From: Sphaerochaetaceae bacterium
GTDB lineage: Bacteria; Spirochaetota; Spirochaetia; Sphaerochaetales; Sphaerochaetaceae
DNA length: 11,755 bases
Reading direction: 5' to 3'
Assembly (NCBI GenBank): GCA_024405065.1
Contig: JAKSPF010000023.1
Coordinates: 1 to 11,755 of the forward strand
Below are positions 1 to 7,303 of the stretch, piece after piece. The stretch's first letter is position 1. Each line of letters begins with the position of its first letter. Both the position numbers and the translations under genes were made by a program. The notes beneath the pieces were generated by a model. It searched no databases, had not been told where the DNA came from, and saw only the letters and a program-made list of their open reading frames with translations.

Positions 1-229
1 GAATCCCGCGTATCACGGTAACATAAGCTTCACAAAGATGCGCAAGCGGAACAAGCACCCTGTTCTCCTCCGCAAAATACCTTATCACCGCAATGACAGT
101 GCCTATCACAATACCTATGAGACAGGCACCGAGCGATATAATGATTGTGTTTCTGAAACCTTCAAGAATCAGGTGATAATATCCTGTTTCAATGAATGTT
201 TCGTGCAGTTTTGCAAACCACATTCCCAT
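1..229 (-). CDS. Polar amino acid ABC transporter permease, partial (N-terminal part)
   Basis: This is the first 76 or so residues of an inner-membrane permease of the HisM/GlnP type, which would form the channel for the binding protein encoded just upstream. The N-terminus reads MGMWFAKLHETFIETGYYHL, followed by a hydrophobic first membrane segment at about residues 28-48 (NTIIISLGACLIGIVIG) and a charged loop, the usual opening of this family. The CDS continues beyond position 1, so the EAA loop cannot be seen. I chose the ATG at 229 because AAGGA lies 12 nt upstream, overlapping the stop codon of the binding-protein gene; a second ATG at 223 is possible. The gap to the upstream gene is 15 nt, so the two are almost certainly cotranscribed and probably translationally linked. 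The ATPase subunit is expected outside the window. Confidence 0.85.
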   Translation of the reverse strand, partial: MGMWFAKLHETFIETGYYHLILEGFRNTIIISLGACLIGIVIGTVIAVIRYFAEENRVLVPLAHLCEAYVTVIRGI

Positions 230-244
230 AAATACGACGATTCC

Positions 245-1021
245 TTATTTCACGGGTGAAGTGTACGGGGCATCGTACTTTTCAAATATCTTTGCAACGG
301 TTCCGTCCGAAACCAACTTCACCAGTACCGAATTCACCTGTGCTACAAGGGTATCATTTCCTTTCTTGAATGCAAATGCATAAGGTTCTGAGGTCATTGC
401 CTCGTCTAAAATGACAAGCTTCACCCCTGCAGACGCGTTGTAAACCTTCACCATGTCCGCTGCGGTAAGATCATCAATAACCCACGCATCAACCTTTCCA
501 AATACTACTGCCGCTTCTGCATCAGAATTTGCGGCGTAAGAACTCACATCATAGCCGTTTGCCATACAGAAAGACTCCGCCGTTGTGCCGGACTGAACAG
601 AAACCTTTTTACCGTCAAGGTCTGCCTTGCTCTTTATTTTGCTTTTCTCCGGAACAACTATCGCCTGCGCCGCAAGGCAATAAGGCTCGGTGAAAAGTAC
701 GTTTTTCTTTCTCTGTTCAGTGATTGAAATACCGGAAACGCCTACATCATACTTCCCCGCCTGTACACCCGGAAGAACAGAATCAAAATCCATCTGCTCA
801 ATCTTCAGTTCCTTTCCGAGTTCTTTGCAGATTAAATCAAGAATGTCAATTTCTATCCCCTCCGGTTTTCCGTTGTTAAGGCTTTCAAACGGAGGAAAAT
901 CCGGACTGGTTGCGATTGTAAGCGTGTTGTCGGCGTTTTTTCCGTTTTCGGACGAACCGAGACAGAACACCGGACACACAACAAGAAGTACAACAGTCAA
1001 AATCAAAAACAGCTTCTTCAT
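245..1021 (-). CDS. Amino acid ABC transporter substrate-binding protein (SBP family 3)
   Basis: A 258-residue exported solute-binding protein that would capture a polar amino acid in the periplasm and deliver it to the permease encoded downstream. Residues 1-20 form a lysine-plus-hydrophobic signal sequence. Cysteines at 16 and 20 make a lipoprotein possible, but neither has a classical lipobox (F at -1 for C20). The mature part shows family 3 features: TIATSPDFPPFES at 35-47, GIEIDILDLICKELGK at 55-70, and GISITEQRKKNVLFTEPY at 97-114. The arginine in TEQR (R104) is the one that normally binds the substrate carboxylate. The frame stays open 31 codons further upstream, but those codons lie inside argG. 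The ATG at 1021 is preceded by AAGGGGG at SD distance and sits 1 nt after the argG stop. Substrate is not determinable from sequence; argG linkage and the operators upstream suggest arginine or a related basic amino acid (inference). Confidence 0.9.
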   Translation of the reverse strand: MKKLFLILTVVLLVVCPVFCLGSSENGKNADNTLTIATSPDFPPFESLNNGKPEGIEIDILDLICKELGKELKIEQMDFDSVLPGVQAGKYDVGVSGISITEQRKKNVLFTEPYCLAAQAIVVPEKSKIKSKADLDGKKVSVQSGTTAESFCMANGYDVSSYAANSDAEAAVVFGKVDAWVIDDLTAADMVKVYNASAGVKLVILDEAMTSEPYAFAFKKGNDTLVAQVNSVLVKLVSDGTVAKIFEKYDAPYTSPVK

Positions 1022-1022
1022 A

Positions 1023-2252
1023 TCAGAGCAACCCCCTTTCCCTGTAAGCCTGAACTTTGGTGGGAAGACCCCACAAATTGATGAATCCCTCAGATTGACT
1101 CTGATCATAATCACTCTCGCCGAAAGTCACAAGATTTTCGGAATAAAGTGAATAAGGTGATTTTGTACCGGCGGGAATGATGTTTCCCTTATAAAGCTTC
1201 AGCTTCACGGAACCCGTCACATACCTGTTTGATTCGTTTGCAAATGCGGTGAGGGCTTCCTGAAGCGGAGTATACCACTTTCCGTTGTAAAGCAAATCAG
1301 CATAGTCTACGGCAAGTTTCTGCTTGACGTGAAGAGTCTCTTTGTCAACAGTGAGCATTTCAAGCTGATTGTGAGCAAAGTAAAGAATTGTACCGCCCGG
1401 AGTTTCATAAACACCCCTGTCCTTCATACCTACAAGACGGTTTTCAACGATATCTATTATTCCTATTCCGTTATCTCCGCCCTTTTTGTTGAGATAAGCA
1501 ATTATTTCCGATACTTTCATCTTCTTACCGTCAACAGCAACCGGTTTGCCTGCCTCAAAGTCTACGGTAACATAGGTGGGATTATCGGGGGCGGTTACCG
1601 GAGAAACTCCCATTTCAAGAAAACCTTTTTTTTCGTAATCAGGCTCGTTGGCGGGATCTTCAAGATCAAGCCCTTCGTGTGAAAGATGCCACAGATTCTT
1701 ATCTTTTGAATAGTTGGTTTCACGCGAGATTTTAAGAGGAATGTGATGTGCATCTGCATAGTCAAACTCTTCTTCTCTGGACTTGATGTTCCATTCTCTC
1801 CACGGTGCTATGATCTTCAAATCCGGTGCAAATCTCTTTATGGCAAGTTCAAATCTCACCTGATCATTACCTTTTCCGGTTGCACCGTGACAGACTGCAT
1901 CCGCATGTTCGGCGAGTGCAATTTCAGCAAGTTTCTTTCCTATCACAGGACGTGCAAATGCCGTTCCGAGAAGATATGTTTCATATTTGGCATCCATTTT
2001 GAGCGCCGGAACTATGATGTCTTCACACATTTCATCCACAAGATCTGCCACTATAAGTTTTGAAGCACCGCTTTTGAGAGCCTTTTCTTCAAGACCGTCA
2101 AGTTCATCTGCCTGACCTACGTTACCCGATACGGCAATTATTTCCGGATTATTGTAGTTTTCCTTCAGCCACGGAATGATTATTGAGGTATCCAGCCCTC
2201 CGGAATATGCTACGACAATTTTTTTTATTCCCTTTTTCTGCTCTGCTGTCAT
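1023..2252 (-). CDS. argG: Argininosuccinate synthase
   Basis: Cytosolic enzyme that condenses citrulline and aspartate with ATP cleavage to AMP and PPi, giving argininosuccinate, the penultimate step of arginine synthesis. The protein has 409 residues, normal for the family. The ATP-pyrophosphatase P-loop AYSGGLDTS is at 15-23, YLLGTAFARPVIGKKL at 93-108, and the second family signature HGATGKGNDQVRFE at 122-135. The more common Cys in that signature (HGCTG) is Ala here. The ATG at 2252 is well supported by GGAGG 4 nt upstream. It is the first gene of an operon: its TGA stop is separated by one base from the ATG of the amino-acid-binding protein gene. argH is not in the window. The gene is preceded by a strong promoter with three ArgR-like operator palindromes, so arginine repression is the likely control. 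Confidence 0.97.
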   Translation of the reverse strand: MTAEQKKGIKKIVVAYSGGLDTSIIIPWLKENYNNPEIIAVSGNVGQADELDGLEEKALKSGASKLIVADLVDEMCEDIIVPALKMDAKYETYLLGTAFARPVIGKKLAEIALAEHADAVCHGATGKGNDQVRFELAIKRFAPDLKIIAPWREWNIKSREEEFDYADAHHIPLKISRETNYSKDKNLWHLSHEGLDLEDPANEPDYEKKGFLEMGVSPVTAPDNPTYVTVDFEAGKPVAVDGKKMKVSEIIAYLNKKGGDNGIGIIDIVENRLVGMKDRGVYETPGGTILYFAHNQLEMLTVDKETLHVKQKLAVDYADLLYNGKWYTPLQEALTAFANESNRYVTGSVKLKLYKGNIIPAGTKSPYSLYSENLVTFGESDYDQSQSEGFINLWGLPTKVQAYRERGLL

Positions 2253-2262
2253 ACGTCCTCCA

Positions 2263-2278
2263 TTGCATATTTATGCAA
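2263..2278 (-). promoter_or_regulatory. ArgR-type operator-like palindrome, site 1 (argG leader)
   Basis: TTGCATATTTATGCAA is a perfect palindrome with 7-bp arms around a 2-bp centre. It lies in the argG leader, just before the SD. Its A/T-rich core with flanking TGCA is close to ARG boxes bound by ArgR/AhrC hexamers (related to the TGAATWWWWATTCA form). The centre is 21 bp from that of site 2, the two-helical-turn spacing usual for paired ARG boxes. Binder identity is inferred. Confidence 0.65.
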
Positions 2279-2283
2279 ACTTT

Positions 2284-2299
2284 TTAAATGTTTATGCAT
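2284..2299 (-). promoter_or_regulatory. ArgR-type operator-like site 2 (over the argG transcription start)
   Basis: TTAAATGTTTATGCAT matches site 1 at 12 of 16 positions, with one good half (TTTATGCA) and one degenerate half. It overlaps the predicted transcription start, so occupancy would block initiation. A strong box paired with a weaker one 21 bp away is a common ArgR operator layout. Confidence 0.55.
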
Positions 2300-2300
2300 A

Positions 2301-2330
2301 TTATTACCATTTTTTGCATAAATATGTCAA
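2301..2330 (-). promoter_or_regulatory. Probable sigma-70-type promoter of the argG operon
   Basis: On the minus strand a perfect -35 hexamer TTGACA (2330-2325) is followed by an 18-bp spacer and TAATAA (2306-2301) as the -10. Transcription would start near 2294, leaving a leader of about 40 nt before the argG ATG. The -35 lies inside the most upstream of three operator-like palindromes. Confidence 0.75.
2314..2329 (-). promoter_or_regulatory. ArgR-type operator-like site 3 (over the argG -35)
   Basis: TTGCATAAATATGTCA on the plus strand carries the same TTGCATA half-site, and its other half (TATGTCA) overlaps the TTGACA -35. Its centre is 30 bp from site 2, about three helical turns, so all three sites lie on roughly the same DNA face. 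Confidence 0.55.
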
Positions 2331-2352
2331 TAGAGAAGCATGTACAACTAAG

Positions 2353-2403
2353 GAGCCGGAAAGGCGAGTTCAGAATTCATGAATGGAATTTTGAAATTGG
2401 CTC
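2353..2403 (+). repeat. Short intergenic repeat, copy 1 (GAGCC...GGCTC, 51 bp)
   Basis: A 51-bp element bounded by GAGCC at the left and AATTGGCTC at the right, with an AT-rich middle. Positions 2374-2404 are identical over 31 bp to the reverse complement of 3765-3795. It lies between the argG promoter and the 3' end of the secreted-protein gene, whose stop is 5 nt away. Read on the minus strand it can form an imperfect hairpin (AATTC/GAATT core, loop CATTCAT), so it may also act as the 3' end of that transcript. I do not recognise it as a named repeat family. Confidence 0.7.
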
Positions 2404-2408
2404 TTATG

Positions 2409-3656
2409 TTACATGAAAAATCTGGCGTTCAGGGTGACTTCCCTGTCCTGATTGATTGAAATCCTGATGTGCGGGTCTTTAAGGACATCAAAACTGACGG
2501 ACATATTAAGTTTTCCGTTTTTCCACGTACATGAAAAACCGCTGCCGTAAAACCTCACCTTCACATCGGTGAATGTCCGCAGATCCCCCTCAGTACCCTG
2601 ATTTCTGACGGAAAATGAAATCACGTTACCCAAAAACCTCATTCCTGCAGTGTAGTCGGAATAGACAACCTTTCCGGTGGTCTGCTGAAATTCACAGGTA
2701 AATTCCGAAGAGACAAAAAACATTCCTGCCTGTAAACTCTGGTGCCAGACGATATCTTTCTGCTGAGCCTCTCCGCCGAACACAGGCTGACCGTACAGTG
2801 AATTTTTGAATCCTATAACGTAGGAAACAGACTTGCCGTACAGTGAAAGATTCACGTTTGAAAAATCAGAAGGGGTTCTGCGTTCGCCAAACGTCTTAAG
2901 ATGCACCGAAGGTGTACTGAGTCTTCTGTAAAAAGAAAATTCACCTCCGTTGAATCCTACCCTCAAATCATAACCGGCAGTACCTCCGCTACCCAGTCTC
3001 CTGTCAAATGCCCGCTGTACAAAAGCAGAGGTCTTAACAGTTGCTTTAAGAAATTCAAATTCGGATTTTGCCCCCACAACACCCATATAGGTGTCAGTAC
3101 CGCAACCGAGTGAATTCCAGTCGTACATCCAGTTGTCACCGACCTTTACAAGCTGTTTTTCATTCACGGTTGAGTGAAGAATTCCGCCGAATATACGATT
3201 GTTTCCCCCCAGAACAGCAAAACCCAACGGTGCTGACGGGCTTATCACCGGGCTGAGCGCAATCACATCCACATACTTTGACGTAAAAGCAATTCCGCTC
3301 AAAGCCGGATTAAGTGAGGGTGTTGTTATGCTTTTCAGGCGTTTTTTTGTAAAATCCGCAATATCACCGAATTTTGCAGGGTTAAGAAGAAGGGAGAACA
3401 CCCCGCTGTCTCTCAATTCACCCAACCTGATACTGCCAACTCCCTCAATATCTGCTTCCGCAGCAACAGAAGGAACGGATGAAATTGAAAATCCGTCCTC
3501 CGTCTGTTTAAATTTCACGGCAAATCTGAATAGGTTTTCATTAACATTGAAAGTAAAACTCCTGTCTTTTCCACCTGTCTTGATCACAGTATCAAGGTAG
3601 GCGGAAAGAGTCACTGCAACACACAGAAAAATTAAAACAAGTACAGTTTTTTTCAC
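2409..3656 (-). CDS. Exported protein of unknown function, beta-strand rich, possible outer-membrane barrel
   Basis: I do not recognise the family. The 415-residue product starts with a typical Sec signal peptide (two lysines, a hydrophobic stretch, then LSA at 17-19 as a likely cleavage site, mature YLDTVIKTGG). The rest lacks long hydrophobic segments but is rich in Ser, Gly, Phe, Tyr and Val with alternating polar/non-polar patches (for example GEFSFYRRLSTPSVHL and FTDVKVRFYGSGFSCTW), and it ends in ARFFM. This resembles an outer-membrane beta-barrel or a periplasmic all-beta protein. The frame is open further upstream to an ATG at 3743, but I prefer GTG at 3656: it follows GGAG at good distance and begins the signal peptide exactly. 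The gene stands alone and is framed by 31-bp inverted repeats. Function unknown; barrel topology is inference. Confidence 0.75.
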   Translation of the reverse strand: MKKTVLVLIFLCVAVTLSAYLDTVIKTGGKDRSFTFNVNENLFRFAVKFKQTEDGFSISSVPSVAAEADIEGVGSIRLGELRDSGVFSLLLNPAKFGDIADFTKKRLKSITTPSLNPALSGIAFTSKYVDVIALSPVISPSAPLGFAVLGGNNRIFGGILHSTVNEKQLVKVGDNWMYDWNSLGCGTDTYMGVVGAKSEFEFLKATVKTSAFVQRAFDRRLGSGGTAGYDLRVGFNGGEFSFYRRLSTPSVHLKTFGERRTPSDFSNVNLSLYGKSVSYVIGFKNSLYGQPVFGGEAQQKDIVWHQSLQAGMFFVSSEFTCEFQQTTGKVVYSDYTAGMRFLGNVISFSVRNQGTEGDLRTFTDVKVRFYGSGFSCTWKNGKLNMSVSFDVLKDPHIRISINQDREVTLNARFFM

Positions 3657-3699
3657 AAAGCATCTCCGTACCTGTATATAACGCGGAAAAATCAAAAAA

Positions 3700-3770
3700 A
3701 ATTTAGAGCCGGGAGCATAATTAAGAGCAAGAGCCAACTGCAAAATAAGGCAGGTTAAGAATTTAGAGCC
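3700..3770. repeat. Degenerate cluster of GAGCC repeat ends upstream of the secreted-protein gene
   Basis: The direct repeat AATTTAGAGCC occurs at 3700-3710 and 3760-3770. Between them, GAGCCAACTGCAAAAT (3731-3746) matches the start of the intact copy at 3766 in 14 of 16 positions. The stretch therefore looks like decayed or nested copies of the same short repeat. It occupies most of the 164-nt gap between the two flanking genes; I see no convincing promoter hexamers in it. Confidence 0.5.
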
Positions 3771-3809
3771 AATTTCAAAATTCCATTCATGAATTTTGAA
3801 ATCGTCTCT
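3765..3809 (-). repeat. Short intergenic repeat, copy 2; hairpin just after the DUF1846 gene
   Basis: ATTTCAAAATTC (3772-3783) and GAATTTTGAAAT (3791-3802) form a perfect 12-bp stem with a 7-nt loop, extended by AGAG/CTCT pairing at the base. Positions 3765-3795 are the exact reverse complement of 2374-2404. It lies 12 nt after the DUF1846 stop codon, so it could end or stabilise the asnS operon transcript. No run of T follows the stem on the minus strand, so it is not a textbook intrinsic terminator. Confidence 0.7.
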
Positions 3810-3820
3810 TTAGAGAAATC

Positions 3821-5335
3821 TTAAAAATTCATCATATTTGACGAAGGAAATTTGGGCTCGCTGGTGACATTTATACCGAGTTTGCGAAGTCCGGAAGCGT
3901 CTCCTGCAGACGGAATATGACTCATATGTGATTCACAGCCTTTCAATTCAGGTAGCTTTTCAAGCGCCTTCTTTGCATCGGCATTGAGTGCCGCAGACAT
4001 TGCAAGACAGATGAGAGCCTCATCAAGATTCAGTGAAATACCTACTTCTTTCAACGTGTCTTTTTTCATTGCACGGATTGAATCAATAACCTGACGCGGT
4101 ATAAGTTCTGTTTCATGGTCAATACCGGCAAGATATTTGAGTGCATTGAACACAAGAGCACTTGATGCGTGCATCAGAGGTGAGTTATGACCGGTAATCA
4201 TCTTACCGTCATTAAGCTGGATTGACGCGGCACAGGTAATACCGTCCTTGTTCTTTCCCCGTGTAATTGCGTCCTGCAACGCTGCCTTGGCAACAGGTAC
4301 TGCAGGTCTGTCCTCAGGGTGACGTCCCGAACGTTCCATTATCTCGCGGCTTCTCATAACCGCATCCTTTGTACCTGTTCCCTGAGCGTATTCACAAGCG
4401 GAACGGAAAAAACGCCTGATTATTTCCTGATTTGCCGCATTTCTTACAATTTTATCATCAACTATACCGAATCCGAGCCGGTTCACACCCATATCCGTAG
4501 GCGAATTGTATATAAGAGAACCGCCTGTAATTTTGTCAAGAATCCTTTTGAGTAGAGGAAATGCGGCAATATCACGGTTGTAATTAACTGCAATCTGCCC
4601 GGTAGCTGTCATATAAAAATGGTCAATACGGTTACAATCACCGAGATCTGACGTAGCTGCTTCGTATGCAACATTCACGGGATGGTCAATCGGAAGATTC
4701 CAAATAGGAAAGGTTTCATATTTTGCATAACCGCTTTTACGGTTTGCCTTGAAATCGTGATACATCTGATTCAGACAGGTTGCCAGTTTTCCGCTGCCCG
4801 GACCGGGTGCGGTGACAAGAACAACCTGATGTTCTGTAGGAATGTATTGATTTGCCCCATACCCTTCGTCAGATACGACAGAATCAACATTTTCAGGGTA
4901 GCCTATTATCGGTCTGTGGTAATAAACGGAAACCCCGCGTCTCTGGAGCATGTCTGCAAATGAAACAGCACTCTTTTCCCCTCTGAACATGGTAATGACA
5001 ACTTTGTCCGCCCGGATTCCCCACTCGGCAAAGTCGTCAATCATTTTAAAAACATCCGTGCCATAGGTAATTCCGAAATCGCTCCGTATTTTACGGTGTT
5101 CAATATCACCGGCATTTATGCAGATAATCACATCAAGCTGGTCTTTGAAAGATTGAAAAACACGCATTTTGACGTTGGTATCAAAACCCGGAAGGACACG
5201 TGCGGCATGATAGTCAAAAAGAAGTTTGCCGCCGCACTCAAGATAAAGCTTGCCGTCAACTTTTCTCATCCTTTCCATTATGAATTGAGTCTGTTCTTTC
5301 AGGTATTTCTCGTTGTCAAATCCGGTTTCCTTCAT
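3821..5335 (-). CDS. DUF1846 / UPF0371 family protein
   Basis: A 504-residue cytosolic protein of the DUF1846 (UPF0371) family, which is about this length and whose biochemical role is not established. The family opening is clear: GFDNEKYLKEQ at 5-15, GKLYLECGGKLLFDYHAARV at 28-47 and LPGFDTN at 48-54. A loop resembling a nucleotide-binding turn, APGPGSGKLATC, is at 176-187. The middle holds SPTDMGVNRLGFGIVDD, and the C-terminal third is helix-rich with an alanine/lysine-rich part. The ATG at 5335 follows GGAG and overlaps the TGA stop of the DJ-1-family gene (ATGA), so translation is coupled. It is the last gene of the asnS operon and is followed by the copy 2 repeat hairpin. Family assignment is firm; no function should be inferred from the name. 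Confidence 0.9.
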   Translation of the reverse strand: MKETGFDNEKYLKEQTQFIMERMRKVDGKLYLECGGKLLFDYHAARVLPGFDTNVKMRVFQSFKDQLDVIICINAGDIEHRKIRSDFGITYGTDVFKMIDDFAEWGIRADKVVITMFRGEKSAVSFADMLQRRGVSVYYHRPIIGYPENVDSVVSDEGYGANQYIPTEHQVVLVTAPGPGSGKLATCLNQMYHDFKANRKSGYAKYETFPIWNLPIDHPVNVAYEAATSDLGDCNRIDHFYMTATGQIAVNYNRDIAAFPLLKRILDKITGGSLIYNSPTDMGVNRLGFGIVDDKIVRNAANQEIIRRFFRSACEYAQGTGTKDAVMRSREIMERSGRHPEDRPAVPVAKAALQDAITRGKNKDGITCAASIQLNDGKMITGHNSPLMHASSALVFNALKYLAGIDHETELIPRQVIDSIRAMKKDTLKEVGISLNLDEALICLAMSAALNADAKKALEKLPELKGCESHMSHIPSAGDASGLRKLGINVTSEPKFPSSNMMNF

Positions 5336-5892
5336 AAATTCTCCGTCCGATGTATGACCGAAAGTGCAAGTTCTTCCGCCTTGTCTTTTGAAAAAAGAGC
5401 ACTCACGATTTCAAGTGAAAACTCTACGGCGCAACCTGCTCCACGTGCAGTTACAATGTTTTTATCATGAATCACCCTGTCCGGATAAAACTTCACGGAC
5501 GGGCTGTAATTTTCCGTTCCCGGATAGCACACAGCCTTTTTTCCTGAAAGAACACCGAGCGGTCCCAAAACAACTGCAGGTGATGCACAGATTGCTGCGA
5601 TGAGCCTGCCGTTACCGTTCATGGAAACAATGAAATTGCACAGTGAAGAACTTGAGGCAAGATTTGACGCTCCGGGCATGCCGCCGGGAAGTACAAGGGC
5701 ATCAAATTCTTTGCCGGAAACCTCACTGAAAAGAACATCGCAGCAAACTCTTATACCGTGACTTCCGCACACTGAACGTGAAGACAGACCTGCAACGGAG
5801 ACTTCGGCCCCTGCTCTTCTGAGAAAATCCACCGGAACAAGGGCTTCTGTCTCCTCAAAACCGTCCGCAAGAACAACAAGAACCTTAACCAT
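5332..5892 (-). CDS. DJ-1/PfpI (ThiJ/YajL) family protein
   Basis: A 186-residue DJ-1-superfamily protein. Numbering from the upstream GTG at 5898, the motif GFEETE is at 13-18, with E18 corresponding to the glutamate that supports the reactive cysteine, and that cysteine is C104 in AAICASP. LPGGMPGA at 70-77 is also typical. Members act as glyoxalase/deglycase-like, chaperone or redox-stress proteins; which applies here cannot be told. A frame-matched GTG lies at 5898, but ATG at 5892 (second option MVKVLVVLADGFEE) has the better SD, GAGG 5 nt upstream, so I start there; the protein numbering then drops by 2. It lies 7 nt after asnS and overlaps the DUF1846 start. Confidence 0.92.
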   Translation of the reverse strand: MVKVLVVLADGFEETEALVPVDFLRRAGAEVSVAGLSSRSVCGSHGIRVCCDVLFSEVSGKEFDALVLPGGMPGASNLASSSSLCNFIVSMNGNGRLIAAICASPAVVLGPLGVLSGKKAVCYPGTENYSPSVKFYPDRVIHDKNIVTARGAGCAVEFSLEIVSALFSKDKAEELALSVIHRTENL

Positions 5893-5899
5893 ATACACC

Positions 5900-7282
5900 T
5901 CAGAATTCAGCCTGATTCACCGCTCTGGGATAAGGAATCACATCGCGTATATTCTGCATTCCGGTGACATACTGCACAGCTCTTTCAAATCCGAGTCCGA
6001 AACCTGCATGAGGAACGGTACCGTATCGCCTTAAATCAAGATACCACCAGTAATCTTCTTCTTTAAGTCCCAGATCTTTCATTCTCCGGGTCAGGATATC
6101 AAGGCGATATTCCCTCTCGCTGCCACCGATAATCTCACCGAGTCTCGGAACAAGCACATCCATTGCACGAACCGTTTTTCCGTCCTCATTGAGTTTCATG
6201 TAGAAACTCTTTATTTCCTTCGGATAATCAGTGACAATCACCGGGCATTTGCATATCTCTTCTGAAAGAAATCTCTCGTGTTCAGTCTGAATATCACAAC
6301 CCCAGAACGGTTTGTAATCAAACCTGTCTTTGTTTTTTTCAAGTTCTTTTATGGCATCAGTGTATGTCATGTGAACAAAAGGACTGTCAACAACGTGCCT
6401 TATCGTATCTGAAATACCGGGTTCCACAAATGCGGAAAAGAAGTTCATATCCTCACTGCAGTGCTCAAGTGTGTATCTGAAAATATATTTGAGAAAATCC
6501 TCCGCTATCTTCATATCACCCTCAAGAGTGCAGAATGACATTTCAGGTTCAATCATCCAGAATTCGGCAAGATGCCTTTTGGTATTTGAGTCCTCTGCTC
6601 TGAATGTAGGACCGAATGTATAGATGTTTCTCAATGCAGTTGCGTAAGTTTCACCTTCAAGTTGACCGCTTACCGTGAGGTTTGCTTTTTTACCGAAAAA
6701 ATCCTTTGAGTAGTCAACTTTTCCGTTCTCTCCTTTCGGTACATTGTCAAGATCAAGGGTTGTAACCTGAAACATCTGACCTGCTCCCTCACAGTCACTT
6801 GCGGTAATAAGGGGGGTGTTTACATAGTAAAAACCGTTTTCCTGAAAAAAACGGTGAACGGCATAGGCCATTGTGCTTCTCACCCGTGCAACGGCACCGA
6901 TAGTATTTGTACGCGGTCTTAAATGCGCAATTTCACGCAAATATTCAAGGGTGTGCCTTTTTTTCTGCAACGGATATGTGTCATCTGCTTTACCGATCAC
7001 CTGAATTGTTTCTGCGGAAAGTTCAACTTCCTGACTTGCCCCCTGTGAAGCAACAAGATGTCCGCTGCACGCAACACTGCATCCCGTAGTAACCGATCCG
7101 AGAAGCTCACCGTCAAATCTTTCTTTGTCGGCAACCACCTGCAGACCTTTCAGACATGATCCGTCATTCACCTCAATAAAACAGACAGTTTTACTGTCCC
7201 TCTTTGTTCTCACCCAACCTTCCGCCGTGATGATTTCATCTGACGGAGCCGATGTCCTGAGTTCTCTGATAAGTCTGCTCAT
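5900..7282 (-). CDS. asnS: Asparaginyl-tRNA synthetase
   Basis: Class II synthetase that charges tRNA-Asn with asparagine in the cytosol. The protein has 460 residues, normal for AsnRS. An N-terminal OB-fold anticodon-binding domain (about 15-105, GWVRTKRDSKTVCFIEVNDG) is followed by the catalytic domain. Motif 1 lies around FFQENGFYYVNTPLI (145-159), motif 2 is FRAEDSNTKRHLAEFWMIEPE (227-247, the form that separates AsnRS from AspRS), and motif 3 is GFGLGFERAVQYVTG with RDVIPYPR (427-453). The ATG at 7282 has GGAGA 7 nt upstream. It is the first gene of a three-gene operon with the DJ-1-family and DUF1846 genes. No clear promoter is visible; the leader contains copy 3 of the short repeat. 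Having AsnRS implies direct charging of tRNA-Asn, not the amidotransferase route, at least for that tRNA. Confidence 0.97.
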   Translation of the reverse strand: MSRLIRELRTSAPSDEIITAEGWVRTKRDSKTVCFIEVNDGSCLKGLQVVADKERFDGELLGSVTTGCSVACSGHLVASQGASQEVELSAETIQVIGKADDTYPLQKKRHTLEYLREIAHLRPRTNTIGAVARVRSTMAYAVHRFFQENGFYYVNTPLITASDCEGAGQMFQVTTLDLDNVPKGENGKVDYSKDFFGKKANLTVSGQLEGETYATALRNIYTFGPTFRAEDSNTKRHLAEFWMIEPEMSFCTLEGDMKIAEDFLKYIFRYTLEHCSEDMNFFSAFVEPGISDTIRHVVDSPFVHMTYTDAIKELEKNKDRFDYKPFWGCDIQTEHERFLSEEICKCPVIVTDYPKEIKSFYMKLNEDGKTVRAMDVLVPRLGEIIGGSEREYRLDILTRRMKDLGLKEEDYWWYLDLRRYGTVPHAGFGLGFERAVQYVTGMQNIRDVIPYPRAVNQAEF

Positions 7283-7303
7283 ATTGCTATCTCCAATTAC
7301 TCA

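Noticed and set aside
1022..1114. Upstream extension of the binding protein to the ATG at 1114
   Set aside because: These codons overlap the end of argG and precede the signal peptide; the ATG at 1021 has a proper SD.
690..1151. Long open frame on the plus strand opposite the binding-protein gene
   Set aside because: It is antisense to two well-supported genes and its translation is low-complexity with no family features or SD.
3665..3700. Promoter for the secreted-protein gene using TTGATT and TATATA
   Set aside because: The hexamers are only 9 bp apart, too close for a sigma-70-type promoter.
3657..3743. Upstream extension of the secreted-protein gene to the ATG at 3743
   Set aside because: It runs through decayed repeat sequence, lacks an SD, and would bury the signal peptide 29 residues inside the protein.
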